Notes under the pieces: model-generated | What the model was told of the DNA's origin: nothing | Seen by the model: only the letters and a program-made list of their open reading frames with translations | The model's database searches: none | Program-made: the position numbers and the translations under genes | Assembly (NCBI GenBank): GCA_949128115.1 | Contig: OX421964.1 | Coordinates: 49,392,601-49,456,600, forward strand | From: Anaspis maculata | Taxonomy: Eukaryota; Arthropoda; Insecta; Coleoptera; Scraptiidae | DNA: 64,000 nt | Direction of reading: 5' to 3' | Shown: positions 23,744 through 37,512 of the stretch, piece by piece | Position numbering within the stretch: the first letter of the stretch is position 1 | Layout of the letters: every line of letters begins with the position of its first letter

Positions 23744-26700
23744 TCATTTCCGATATCGATTCTTGAAATGTGAAAACCACAACTTGGGCATAACATTCCA
23801 ACTGCGATGTTTTAAACTGGGATGGAAAATGTCATAGTCGACTTTCTGCAACCTTTCTAGGAAGCTATCGACATTTATTGCAGGCAAAAAAGCATCAGCA
23901 CACTCCTTCGGTACTTCATCCATGAGCTTCTTGGAGGTGTTCAAATGCCGATGAGCAGCACTTGCGACTTCATAGACACAGTCGCTCAATTCCTTGCTTG
24001 ATTTACCTCTGAGGATTTTTTCATGGGACACTTTATTCTTGATTAAAATATCTTGCGGGACTGCCACGATGTTCAATACTTGCGCGTAAGGAATACTCCT
24101 GAAATATAAAACTGTTCTGAGTGATTTAAATTAGACAGTTTTGCAAAACATTGAGCCCCACCGAGAGCCCCACCACTACAATTTTTTTGAAGTGAATATG
24201 ATTTACAGGTCACCACTTTAAGACCCTTCTAGAAGTCGAAAACAGTCAAATATTTTACGATAAACTTTAAATCATTGACCTGATTTTGTTTGCGTCTTGC
24301 TCTAATAGTACAGTCGACCGATACATTAAAATAGGGTTTACCTTGCAAAAGGTCGCGGAGATTCGAAAATTTGCAGTCTGGTACAGTTTTGTGTCCTGAT
24401 TAACACACTAAGTTTTCGAATTCGGCAAGCCGCCGCTCGCTCCTCCACATTGGAAAGATGATGGCGAAGGACCAAAGAAGAACCAATTTCTACCAATTAA
24501 CTGTTTATCGTCGTCTCACCTACCGCAATGGAAACCAATGATTTTGTTGGAACTATTGATGCATTTGCTGCCACGCTAGTCCCATTCTTCGCGGTTAAAG
24601 ACAAATAATTCCTTCGGAAAACATCTAGTTTTTCTTGATTCTGAAAAGATTTTTTTCTCACGCGGAAATATGACCAGCTGACCTAACTCAAGTGAATTTT
24701 GATCAGCTTCTTTCTTCTTGCGCTAGTTCTGGTCTAATAGTTTTCATAACATCATTTGTTAACAAGGTGCACTGCAAGAAATGTTGAATTGCCAACACCA
24801 AATTCAACGGTCATTTTTTCACAATTGCCAGTGATCATGAAGTTCAATTTCAACAGGAATTGATAGCTTGGACTGTTTTCTGTTTATTCAGCATGCGATC
24901 GAATTTCGAAATTCACGTGGGAATACGAAAAATCAATGTTTTGTTTAGCGCGCGTTCATCAGCAAAACCGCATCTAAACACCTGAAAATGGTCGTAACCA
25001 ACACAACATAAATTTGAACAATAAGTAACCTAAACTGATTCTTCTGTCACTCATTGTCTTGAGTTTTGTAGTGTTGGTTACGACTATTTTCAGGTGTTCA
25101 GATACAACTTTGCAGATTTACGCGCACTCTGAAAAGAATTTATTTTTCGGTATTCCCACGGGCATTTGGGAATTTGGTCTATGCTGTATAAGCAGAAAAC
25201 ATTCCAAGGTTGCATTTCCTGTGAAATTCAAAATTCCTGACCGATGGCAATAATGAAAAAATGACTGTTGATTTGGTGTTGGCAATTTTACACTCCTTGC
25301 AATACATCTTGTCAACAAATGCTGTTAAAGAAATTATGAGACCAGAACGAGCTCAAGAAGAAAGAAGCTGATCGAAATCAACCTGAGTTAGGTCAGTTTG
25401 TGATATTTCCGCATGAGAAAAAAATCTTTCTAAAATCTAGAAAAACTAGACGTTTGCCAAGGGAATTATTTCTTTTTAACCGCGAAGAATTGCACCGGCG
25501 TGGCAGTAAATGCTATCAAGGGCTTCACTACAGTCATGTGGTTCCATTGCGGTAAGTCAGACGGCGATACATAATAGATTAGTGAAAAGTGGCTCTTTTT
25601 GGGTCCTTTGACACCAACTTTTCGATGTGGAGGACCGAGCGGCGGCTTACCGAATTCGAAAACTCAGTATGTTAATCAGGACATAAAACTGTACCAGACG
25701 GCAAATTTTCGACTCTCCGCGACCTTTTGCAAGGTAGAACCTACCCATTGCGTGGACTATAATCTCAGATCGTGGGTTCAATACCTGCATGATGCACATA
25801 TTCTTAATTTAGGCAGGCTATGCCCTAGCCAAACGCAGCTTCGCACCCCGGAATTTGACCAGGCCACAGCCTGCCTAAATCAAGAAATTTACTTATTGAT
25901 CACACGATACTTTGTAAATGATGTGCAAAATACTTTTAATTCAGTCAAGTCAGGTTGTCGTTCCTTCAATACGCTTCAATGCAGTCAGATTGAGAGGTTT
26001 TTATGTTTTTAATATACAGGGTGGCCCAACGAAAAGATCCCACCCCAGTTTTTAAGAGAACGTCTTCAAGTAAAAGTATTTTTACTGCTGTCAGGTCATA
26101 TCAAGGATGCTGTCTACTTTGTATAATATTATTGCTTCTAAACAACTGACCAGTAGGTACCAGCTTCCCACTAAGTATTGTTTTAAGAAATAAGTAGATA
26201 GGTACCTAACGAGGTTAACGAGGTACCTAATAATATAGCGAAACAGAATTATTGCAACTTTTGAGAATTCCACTAATGAAAATTTTACACATGCAAAAAA
26301 TGCGGGCAGCAGTTTCTCCAGAGTCACGCTGCCTAAGGGGATGAAGCAAGAAAATTGAAATTATGCCAATTATGTGTCCCCCTCGAATAGTAGTTTTCAT
26401 TAGGTCTAGAGCGCATGCTCAGTTGAATGGATTTGATTATAGTTCGAAACTTTTACTCAACTTGACTCAAGCAACTTGAACTTTTGGAAAAAAATAATCA
26501 TTTTTGGACATTCCTTAAAGCTTCAACATAATTTTCACACGTGTTTTGCTAACTAACTGATCAACCCAGGGTTGCAAAAAAAAAACAAAACAAAAATGCA
26601 ATTAACGCTAATACGAGATTTAATGGATTTCAATCTGGCCAATCCGAGTAGGTTGACCATGGGAAATGCATAAAATCTTCAGCTTATCAATCATTGGATC

Positions 26701-29700
26701 ATTCTCTTTTGTGAAATCAGAATTTTTATTATTCACCAACGAGTAGGTAATGGGCAGTATTAATAAAAAAATAAGCATAAGCATTTGCTTGGATTTCATA
26801 GGCGTTGCCAGGGAAAGACTGCTTAGCAACTCCTCAAAAATCTAAGCAAATGCTTATGCTTATTTTTTATTAATACTACCCACTGACAAAAAAAAACACT
26901 AATATCGTATTATATTAATTGAGCGTTGGTGCAACTCAGAGCAAGTGCCATTACATTTATAATCAGGATTAAAAACGGAATCGATTCCAATATTGAAACA
27001 CAGGTGTCCAATCCACGTTTACCATCACGTACATCACTTCAGCGCATACATGAGAACGCATACCGGTAGAGCGCGGTAATTCCAATTTTGACGCACGAAG
27101 TTTCACTGTCAATATGACAACTGTCAATCAATAATCAAAATGTAAACAAACATGAAAAACCTCCTATCCATTCAACATTCAACATTTAATATTGTTCAGA
27201 ATGAAATGTTACGTGTCGTATGGCAAAAAGACGCAGAAAAGATTCAGGTGATACGAAACACAACGAGCTGCAAGGCGATCACCGGAACAAGAGCGTTATT
27301 AGGTTAGGTATGGGTTAGGTCTGTGGTCTGTCGAAACGTCAAATTGACGTCAAGGGCTGTCAGCTACCATTTGCGTGACATTTACACACGCACACCGTAT
27401 TACAGTGTTGTCAACTTGTTGTCGTGATATGAGATATGGCAACGTCCTACTTTCACAGGTATGCGCAGAAGCTTTTCGGGAAACGTGGATTTGAGAAAAG
27501 TGTTCAATGTTTCACCCTGTAAGCGATATACTACAGAAAATTTTAGTAGATAGATAGATTTGAAACCTACGGAAAAAATCATGTAGGAACCGTTTCTTAT
27601 TTTTGAAATTGTTTGACGGGAAGTTTCGGGGGGGGGGGTATAACTTACACGTGAACACCTATATGTATGTATACAGATATAATTGTATAGAGTGCACGAA
27701 TAACGGTCTGAGCTGTAGGATCGCTATTTGTCATCCGATTTTCAAAATTCAAACATCAAATTAAATGGTTCAAAGCCGGCTATGACCTGACTTCAAGCAA
27801 AACTTTCTAGCTCAAACGCTTCTGAGCCATGATGGTTTTTTTTCCCCAATGACAAGATTCTGATGAAGGATTTTTTCAAATTCGGCGTTATACATCGTTG
27901 AATCGAAATCAACTTGAGTTAAGTCACTTTGTCATATTTGCGCATAAGAAAAGATATTTTTCTCAAATCAAGAAAAATTACATGTTTGTCGAAGGAACTA
28001 TCTGTTTGTAACCGTGGAGAATGAAACTGGCGTGTCAGCAGCAAAGCAAATGCTATCTATCTAGGCTTTCAATAGAGTCACAATTATTATGGTTCCAATG
28101 CGGTAGGTGAGACGGCGATGAACAGTAAAGGTGCGTTCAGTCAGCTTATTCAGCCGCAAGTTTTAATTTTAGTCGCAAGCGCAGCGACGCCCATTGGCTC
28201 TTATGAACCAGCCTCCTCGGAACAGCCAATAAGCGATGCAGCGCTTACGGCTAAAATTAAAATTGCGGCTAAATAAGCTGACTGAACGCACCTTAAAAGA
28301 ACTTTTACATGATCAGTGAAAAGTGGTTCTTTTTGGGTCTTTTGGCATCATCTTTTCAATGTGGAAAAGCGAGCGGCGTCTTGCCGGAATTACCGAAAAC
28401 TCAGTATTATAATCAGGGCACAAAACTGTAGCAAAATGCAACTTTTCGACCCTTCGCGACCTTTTGCAAGGTAGGACCTACCCATTACGAGAACTATAAG
28501 GTCTGTTTCTTTGTCCTGCTCTAACTTACTCCGGAGCAGACGTTGCCTAGCAACGACCAATTAGACAGCTGTATTTTCTGCTCTAAGCTCTAAGCGCTCC
28601 AGAGTAAGTTAGAGCAGGACAAAGAAACATATCCATAGAGTCCTTAGATGGATGTAGAGAGCGCTGAGTATAAAGTTTTCTTCAGAAAATTTGACTTTTC
28701 TTTTTCATCACTTCTGTCACTCAACTTTGGAACCTCTGGTTGGATTTTTCTGAAATTAAACTTGAAGGCAGACATTAACCCTTTCTGTATGAGGCTTTCC
28801 TGCGCTAGGTGGTCCCTCAAAACGGGGATATCCAGGCCATGCGCAACCGTGCACCATTTAACATAGATTCTACGCATATCTGAGTGCCTCCCACACAACA
28901 GACGCTGCCCCGCGTAGGAAAGACTACAAACATTATGCATGGTTGAGCCTGCTCAAAGACAAAAAGAAGCCTTCTAATCACATTACAATGCTATTCAAAA
29001 CGTCACTAGTGGTTTGCTCCAAATTGCTCAGTTGCGTCTACCGCGTATTTATGAGGTCAGCGATTTACACATTTTTGCGCCTCCCGGAGTGAAAGGGTCG
29101 CTCTATCAAATTGGAACCTTTCGCGTGAATCCATTCGCAAAAACCATGGAAAAAAGTCAAACTTTAAAGTGTTGTATCCTGCAATATGCTGCAAAGTGGC
29201 CGAATTTTCGAAAAAAAATTGTACAGGAATTCATAACATATCAACACAGGAGTCGGAGGTTAAAATACTTTCAATTGTTTCTGGGACACCTGTATAACGA
29301 ACCTCAAGCTTTGGCCGTTTTTTGTGCAGCTCTCTGTATAGTGCTCCTAGGTATAGTGTAGGTATATGTAGGTACCTATATGTTCATTGTTCAGTATTAG
29401 ATTTAGTATTAATTACTAAACTCTTGATACGTCCCTTCGTTTCAGTTTTTTTGAGTGCGCATCTGTGGTGCGAATTTCATAGTTTCGTACACCGATATTG
29501 AAAATTAACACTAGAAAATATTGTAGTGCACCTAAAATTCCACAAATAATTTGGTTGAATGTTAGATACCATTTTTTATATTCAAAGGAAATGTTTCTCA
29601 TTGAAATCAAATTCAATGATCATTTTTGTGGAAGTTCAGGAACAACGAAAATGGCAACAGCGCTCAAAACAACAAGACATCGGCGCCAACTGTCACTTGT

Positions 29701-31680
29701 GACAATAGGGTCCTTGCATGAATTTTATATTGAGACGATTACTTCATAAACTCATTCAAAACGTTATCCACAATAATTTCCGCCCAAAAAAAAAAAAAAA
29801 AATTGGTCCACTTAAATGAAGATCAAAGTTTGAATTTTTTTCCGCGCCAAAAACGTGGTCGCTTCTACAATGACCTTGTATGACCACGATGACGTCAACC
29901 CGAGAGTTCTATTTTTCGTTTGCAAGTTTTTCTTCTTTGCGAGGTTGCAGCCCTGCGCCCTGAAACCCCGCGAAAATTCAAATCATCATATTTTACAGAC
30001 CTATTTCAATTTTGAAGCCGCGAACTGCGCCGTCGCCCTTGCTCACGTGTCAGGGCCATCCCCAAGCTCGTGCTGCGCGCTTTTCAACCTGAATTGAGCG
30101 TCAGCCCCACAGACGTCTGAGACGGTGACAGTGAGATTATATCAAACATTTGAAATTCGTAGCCGCAATCTGTTAGTGTAGAATCAAGTAGCCCAAGCCC
30201 GGGGCACGATGACGTCATCCCGCAGCTGACACATCGGTGCATGGAAGTTGCATGCCTAACAGTTTTTGTGTTTTCAATTTACAAAATAAAATAATATATG
30301 TATTAAGATTTTCGAAAAACCGTTCAGTCTGTGGTGCTATTTGGCTACCAAAGCATCATTGGAAGCAATAAAAAAAAAGTGCAAGGACCCTATTATGATG
30401 ACACTTCTCGTTTCTACCTGACACCTGACCAACATTTCATTTGCTCATGTTTTGACGAAAGAACACAACTTGTTGATAATGGTTGTACCGAGAAGGAAAC
30501 TCAAAGAAGCTACGAAGAGATGCGTTCATGGTAGCCCTACATTGAGCATCAAAAGCTGCAGCTTCTTTAACTGCTGAGCTCTCATTGGTCACATGTTGGT
30601 CATTGACAGCAATGACAGGTGACAGGTGTCAGTTCCAATCAGAACTCTGCAGCAAAAAAAGCTGCAGCTTTCTTTGCAGCAAAGTTCTGATTGGAACTGA
30701 CGCCTGTATTGCTGTCAGTGACCAACATTTGACCACTAAGAGCTCGGCAGCAAAAAAAGCTGCAGCTTTTGATGCTCAATGTAAGGCCACCATTACGGTG
30801 TGTAAAAGTGACAGCCAGGAACCAGTAGTTGGTGAGGCGGCTAGACAGAGCATGCAGCGTTGCCAAGTTTCCATATTCACACTGACAGGTGTACAAAAGT
30901 TTTCAAAATCTGGCGCTTTTACACTTGCGCACGTGTCCAAACAAAGTAGCCTATTCTGGGATGCATGTTTGCTGAGCAAAACAAAAAAAAAACACACCTT
31001 AATTGTTGAACAATGCCTTGAGCTTTCCCCAAATGAGAGGCAGCATGATCAGCCTTCACATTTTTCACACCACAACCTTCCAGGATCAAATAGTAAACAT
31101 TTGAAACTGACTGTTCAGAATACTTCTCCATATCGCTAAGATTACTAAATGTACTCACACTGAACTGCTCTTTTCTACAATTAATTAAATTTTGAAAGTA
31201 TCTTTTAGTTAGGCTTGAGCGATTGATGGCCTGAAACATTCAAATCAGTAAAAATATGTTCAAAATTAATGTAAAACGAAAATACTTTGAACAACTCTAT
31301 GGCTACAGGGTGTTGCGGGACTTTACTCTGATCCTTGGAGTAACATTTCTGTATTGCTTCTTCCCAGAAATTGAGCCTCATCAATCCGATGGTTTTCTGT
31401 GAAACTTGTTCTGCTATTCGGGCTACTTCGACATTGAAACTTCTCACTGCAAGTGCAGTCGATCGGGCATTGCTTTTCAACAGTATGAGGCTGACGAAAT
31501 TTTCGTAATCGTGCTGCCTGGAAGCGAATAGATTAAAATTTTGAATTCGGACAAATGAAAAATGTACTTCACAGAATTCAAGCAGTACTCTAGTGTTGAT
31601 GGGGCCGTTGATTTATTTCTAGCTGAGGCAATGCAGCACCGGTTTGCGCTTCTAAACGCACATGTAAAATTCAAATTCAT
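23744..31680 (-). CDS. NDUFAF6: NDUFAF6, mitochondrial complex I assembly factor
   Basis: This is a squalene/phytoene-synthase-like protein needed early in assembly of mitochondrial NADH dehydrogenase, acting at the inner membrane. Four exons join in phase: 31568-31680, 31286-31517, 30998-31230 and 23744-24098, giving 310 residues (human 333). The start is rich in N, R, S and A with no acidic residue for about 30 positions, fitting a mitochondrial presequence. Diagnostic blocks are SQKTIGLMRLNFWEEAI, HPVAIELF, KADHAASHLGKAQGIVQQLR, SIPYAQ and VDYDIFHPSL near the end. The third intron is 6.9 kb and full of transposons, while the other introns are 49-55 bases. A 9-codon upstream ORF overlaps the start codon. 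The gene is head-to-head with RBM48. Confidence 0.95.
24334..25745. mobile_element. Family F foldback element
   Basis: The left arm GGGTTTACCTTGCAAAAGGT and the right arm ACCTTTTGCAAGGTAGAACC are inverted. Blocks such as GCCGCCGCTCGCTCCTCCAC, CATTGCGGT and ACCTAACTCAAG/CCTGAGTTAGGT pair around a centre at about 25040. It lies in the long NDUFAF6 intron. Half of a second copy is at 27899-28498. Confidence 0.85.
26750..26882. mobile_element. Short MITE
   Basis: The arms TGGGCAGTATTAATAAAAAA and TTTTTATTAATACTACCCA are inverted, as are GCATAAGCATTTGCTTGGAT and its complement. A related MITE with GTTGCTAGGGAAAACTTGCT in the middle is at 49120-49251. Confidence 0.8.
26885..27895. other. NDUFAF6 intronic spacer
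   Basis: AT-rich DNA with a CACGTGAACACC block near 27650 that is also seen, inverted, near 15810. No coding signal was found. Confidence 0.4.
27899..28498. mobile_element. Half copy of family F element, interrupted by a MITE
   Basis: The sequence follows the right arm of 24334-25745 (AATCAACTTGAGTTAAGTCA ... CGACCTTTTGCAAGGTAGGACC). It is split at 28126-28296 by a TAA-flanked MITE. The other arm is missing. Confidence 0.8.
28129..28293. mobile_element. MITE with AGGTGCGTTCAG ends, TAA target duplication
   Basis: The ends AGGTGCGTTCAGTCAGCTTA and TAAGCTGACTGAACGCACCT are perfect inverses. TAA directly flanks both sides (28126-28128 and 28294-28296), as in PIF/Harbinger MITEs. A second copy is at 39647-39839. 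Confidence 0.92.
28501..28628. mobile_element. Short MITE
   Basis: The ends GTCTGTTTCTTTGTCCTGCT and AGCAGGACAAAGAAACATAT are inverted. The arms continue through CTAACTTACTC/GAGTAAGTTAG and enclose GCTCTAAGCTCTAAGCGCTC. Confidence 0.85.
28640..30530. other. NDUFAF6 intronic DNA, no supported gene
   Basis: Several modest open frames occur (for example 29014-29361), but none has a recognisable domain, a partner exon or a homologue that I know. A GACACCTGTATA end-like motif sits near 29285. Confidence 0.4.
30541..30780. mobile_element. MITE with ATTGAGCATCAAAAGCTGCA ends
   Basis: The left end ATTGAGCATCAAAAGCTGCA and the right end TGCAGCTTTTGATGCTCAAT are perfect inverses. The inner blocks TCAGTTCCAATCAGAACT and AGTTCTGATTGGAACTGA pair around a short loop. 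It lies about 220 bases from the third exon of NDUFAF6. Confidence 0.9.
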
Positions 31681-31706
31681 GTTTTAATGATTATTTTGTT
31701 GCTCAT
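31677..31706 (-). promoter_or_regulatory. uORF overlapping the NDUFAF6 start
   Basis: An upstream ATG at 31706 opens nine codons and stops with TGA at 31679-31677. That TGA shares two bases with the ATG at 31680-31678 in the tetranucleotide ATGA. This arrangement could favour stop-restart control of the main frame. Confidence 0.55.
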
Positions 31707-31910
31707 TTTTCTCGTGAAATTCTAGGTTAGTAGATTGAAAGAACCGTTTATTAGTCAAGTATGTGGTATTAGTTCATTTGTACCAGTACCAGTACTACCA
31801 CTACCACCATTCCAAATTCACTAGTTGGAACATCAGAGACGTCAGATGTTTAGGTTATGTTGTGGTTTCCTGGGAAGGATTGACAGAAAATTTCATTTTA
31901 AGAACTCGAA
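31707..31910. promoter_or_regulatory. Candidate bidirectional NDUFAF6/RBM48 promoter
   Basis: The two start codons are 230 bases apart and diverge. The interval carries a CCAGTACCAGTACTACCACTA mini-repeat and no visible TATA box. It must hold the start sites of both genes unless a leader intron has been missed. Confidence 0.6.
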
Positions 31911-32422
31911 ATGCCTAGAGAACCTCCATCGAAGATTTTAAAGCACCATGAGCAGCAAGAGCTTTGTAAAAGTCGACCTGCTTATCGCCAAGGCAAAACG
32001 CTGACTGCTGTCAAGGTAGGTACCTACTTACATGTCCGCAAAACTTTTTTTTTCATTAAATTGTTGAGTTCCAGACCTATTCAATCAACTTAGAATCCAA
32101 ACATTTATTTATATACGGTGTGCCACAAGTTAATCTGCGAAATGAACTGAAAAAGCTGTGTTTAAAATATGGAGAACTAGAAAAAATTCATGTGGTTGCC
32201 GATCAAGCTACAGAGATTTTCACAGAATGTTACCACGTAGTCTACACAGATTTGTATGGTGCAAAACGAGCCAAAAGAGCTTTAGACGATAGAGCCTTCT
32301 ATGGTGGAATTCTCCACGTTTGTTACGCCCCTGAACATGAATCGGTAGATGAAACTAAACGCAAGTTGTTAACTAGGAAAGAAGACATTGCTAAATATCT
32401 TGCCAAAAATAGTAATAAGTGA
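31911..32422 (+). CDS. RBM48: RBM48, minor-spliceosome RNA-binding protein, short form
   Basis: RBM48 is an RRM protein that works with ARMC7 in U12-type (minor) intron splicing. Two exons, 31911-32015 and 32075-32422, flank a 59-base GT-AG intron in phase 0. They encode 150 residues. The KHHEQQELCKSRPAYRQGK leader, the LTAVK|TYSINLESKHLFIYG strand, the GELEKIHVV segment and the FYGGILHVCYAPEHESVDET block follow the vertebrate protein closely. The stop comes soon after LLTRKEDIAKYL, so the long disordered C-terminal tail (human protein about 367 residues) is absent. AATAAA at 32454-32459 follows the stop, so the short form looks real. Neighbours are NDUFAF6 (divergent) and YARS1 (convergent). 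Confidence 0.92.
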
Positions 32423-32437
32423 TCTTCAATGTGATTT

Positions 32438-32459
32438 TTTATTGTTTTGTTTAAATAAA
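32438..32459. terminator. Facing poly(A) signals of RBM48 and YARS1
   Basis: AATAAA on the plus strand is at 32454-32459. AATAAA on the minus strand (TTTATT on plus) is at 32443-32438. Each would end the convergent neighbour's transcript, so the two 3' UTRs overlap. Confidence 0.65.
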
Positions 32460-32545
32460 GTTTTTTAAAGCCTATGAAATTAGTTTAATTCTTGCAGGCA
32501 GTTAGATCAAAATTAAATTAGAAAATTAGAAAACTAAGTACCAAT

Positions 32546-34447
<1,902 letters not shown>

Positions 34448-35976
34448 GGTGCTGGAAATTCGTTTTGTAGTTCATCAATTGAAGTTTAACTCATGTAACT
34501 GGTGAAATGGCGATAAAACTAGCATCTGGAGAAACTCACCCCTCAAGAAGTGATGAAATTTTTGGCAGAAATTGCAACAATGACTTCAAATCAATTATTT
34601 ATGATCTAAACAGAGTAAAAATCAAATTTATGGGAGCAAGTCGTTTTAAATGATAATTAAAACATTTTCAAGGCAAAAATCCGGTTCAACAACGTGTCTT
34701 TTTACATGCGGAACCCACTGCCAGTCAGACTGCCAGTTGTCAGTGTGACAGGTTGACGGTTGACGTTGACAGCAATGACGTCATGTTTCAGCTACTTTTT
34801 AAGCTTTTTACGTTGGTATACAAGTAAAAGGCGCGCAAGATTTTTAAATTTAAATTTTTACTCTACACATCCCTGCTCTACACTATTCCGTGCTATCGCT
34901 ATCATACAGGGTGTTTCAAAAATAAGTGCCATCCTTTCCACCCTAGATTCAGATTTTCAAGCTTTGAAGATTGTGCTATTTTTTATTTTTCCAAAGTGCC
35001 CCTGAAAAAAGTTACAAGCCTTCAAAATTCAATTTTTTAATAGACCATATTAATTATTCTCACTTTCCCCTTCCACTAGTCATTTGTAAGTCAGGTATGG
35101 GCCTGTGACCATGCGCACTGCAGTAGAAGATCTCGCGCGCCACAGCATGCATAGAAAACGGGACTTTGCTGTCGCTGTCAGAATTTACGATTTCAAGGTG
35201 TTTTCTTGATTCTTGGGACGTTTTAACCTTTTCAACCATACTTTTACGTGACGGCTGACGCTCGGTTCGCTTTCAAGTGCTGTCAAAATTTTCGTTAGCG
35301 GAAGTTGTGCAATAAAATATGGCGGGTAATTTGAAATTGTTTAGGATTCAAAAACCCCATTCTAAATTGCTTCGCATAAACTTCACAGCAAGATTTTCCA
35401 TTTCATTATGGTGAAAAATAGATCAGGTATTTCTTTTTACACACTTGCTATGTTATACATTCGTTGGAATTGTCAATTTGCACCTTGAATTGATCATTTT
35501 ACAAAGTCATTCAACATGCATATTCTTATGGGAGTTTCAACCCAGCACATGTGGTTGTCTCTCTCCCCGATCTGCGACTGCGCTCTGAATAATGGGGCCT
35601 TGCACTGCCACTTTCACACACCGAGGGCGCCACAACCGTTGGGGGCAAATTCGACAATTTTGACGGCGTTGACGTTTCAGCGACCGACGTCCGTCATTTT
35701 ATGTCTTGATTTGAAATTTGGATAACCTCCGTTTCTTGCTTGACGTCTCCAGTCACTGTCAGTTACTGGTCAAACTACTCAAACTCCCCTGTTTTTCCCG
35801 TCGTTACGGCTGCTTCATCGAAGTAGGCGCCCCCTACAGTAGTGGCGACCTCACGTTGAGTTTTTCAATTGCAAGGCCCCATTAATATGGTCAATTCGTT
35901 TTTTATTCATAACTTCAATACGGGTAAGCTGATTTTGTCCAAATTTCAACCAGGTGTCCTGAAATACGTGTCTATA

Positions 35977-36895
35977 GACCGGAGAAGTGTGACGTCACAA
36001 CACGGCAACATGGCCGGCGGTTGACATTTTCTGGAGGCCAACGTCAAACGTGACATGACCGTGGGATGCACGGCACGTGGCATGCACTTGACGTTTCTCT
36101 GTTTGTGTTTGTCATGTGTTTGTCAAATTTTTGGGAAGGTAAATAACGGAAATGGATATAACAAAAAAATATCCATATTTTGGGCTATATCAGGTGGAGG
36201 AAATCAAACTATATTGCTATAAACTAAAAACTGCTAACTATAAACTGCGATCCATTGCTCTTTGCCTCTGAGCATCTCATGAACGAGATTGTCGACGGCG
36301 ATTCTCCTGCCCAGTTTTTCTTCGAGGTCTTCTTGCTGCCTTGATGGACCGTTACAATGAAAACGAGCATGTTCCGCGTTGTCCTGACGCTGAGGCATTT
36401 GAGGCTCCCCAGTATTTCTTTCATCCAACTTCGAACCAAGGCGTTCCACTGCCGTTGCCACTGCTCGACGAACTGCTCTCTGGCTTTGTTTCTGCTTTCT
36501 GGTTTGCTGGTGGGCACTCCTAGGCTTGTTTCCTCTAATCGCAAGCATCAGGGCGAAGGGTGGGATACCCGAGAGCGCTCGTGCTGCATCATGCGGAACC
36601 GTTCTGTAGGCACTGGTGATTCTGAGTGCAGCTTTGCGCAGCTCTCTGTTGGGCTATGTCTGGCCTTTTTGCAACCAAGTCCGCCTGTATGACGCTGGCT
36701 GTCTCTTAGGCTGGCAATTTCAGCAATGCTCACTGCCATTTTGTACTGACTTTTGTGACTTTTGTTGTGAACCTCCAGAAAATGTCATGCCAAACACAAC
36801 CAAACATAGAAACGTCACGTTCATGTGACGGGGCCTCCAGAAAATGTCAACCGCCGGCCATGTTGCCATGTTGTGACGTCATCACTTCTCCGGTC
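35977..36895. mobile_element. Inverted-repeat unit carrying a reverse-transcriptase end
   Basis: Arms of roughly 85 bases begin GACCGGAGAAGTGTGACGTC and end GACGTCATCACTTCTCCGGTC. They include GGCCGGCGGTTGACATTTTC and its complement. The interior holds the frameshifted retrotransposon C-terminus annotated separately. Confidence 0.8.
36224..36690 (-). pseudogene. R1/I-like non-LTR retrotransposon C-terminus
   Basis: Minus-strand blocks appear in the order expected for the end of an R1/LOA-type ORF2. They are ALRITSAYRTVPHDAARALS then GIPPFALM, then KAREQFVEQWQRQWN in a second frame, then DNAEHARFHCNGPSRQQEDL and VDNLVHEML back in the first frame. The AYRTV motif and the NAEH-x-x-FHC motif are typical. 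At least two frame changes and a probable internal deletion make it non-functional. The polymerase domain itself is absent. Confidence 0.85.
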
Positions 36896-37512
36896 TATTG
36901 AACAATGATGGCGTATTTGAACAAAAGTTCCCAGTGGCGTAGATGGTGGGGAGTAGCTCCCTGTTTCCCCCCCACTTTCTACGCCCCTGAGGATTTTCCA
37001 AAACTGATCACATTCTTAGATTCCTTGTTCAATTTGCAACAAAAAGTTACACCTGCAAAATTTTATTAGAGGCTTCATTCTCGAGATATTTGGGTTTGAA
37101 ACTTTAAAAAACATCTCGGAATCGCCATCTTCCAGGGCCCAAATTTTTTTTTAGAGAATTGAAAATTTAAATCCACTAATGATTTCTCAACTGAAATAAG
37201 TTTTTTAGGTGTTTTAAGTTGATGAACCACCATTTTTGCTGTGAGACATGGAGTTTTCAGGAAAAAACAATTTGGGTCCTGGAAAGTGGCGATTCCGAGA
37301 TGTTTTTCAAAGTTTCAAACCCAAATATCTCAAAAATGAAGCCTCTAATCAAAATTTTGCAATGGTAACTTTTTTTGCAAATTAAACAAGGAATCTAAAA
37401 ATGTAATCAGCTTTGGAAAATCCTCAGATGGGGGGAAAAAAAGGGAGCTACCCCCCCCCCCTATCTACGCTACTGGGAACTTTTGTTCAAATACGCCATC
37501 ATTGTTCAATAG
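36896..37512. mobile_element. Module M inside element C
   Basis: The short outer arms TTGAACAATGATGGCGTATT / AATACGCCATCATTGTTCAA enclose CCCAGTGGCGTAGAT...ATCTACGCTACTGGG. The inner arms then run to a centre near 37205, with TCTCGAGATATTTGGGTTTG and CAAACCCAAATATCTCAAAA. Related copies are centred near 22235, 38630, 41350 and 52280. Confidence 0.9.

Noticed and set aside
29014..29361. 115-codon plus-strand frame as a gene
   Set aside because: No recognisable domain, and it ends at a CACCTGTATA end-like motif, so it is probably repeat-derived.
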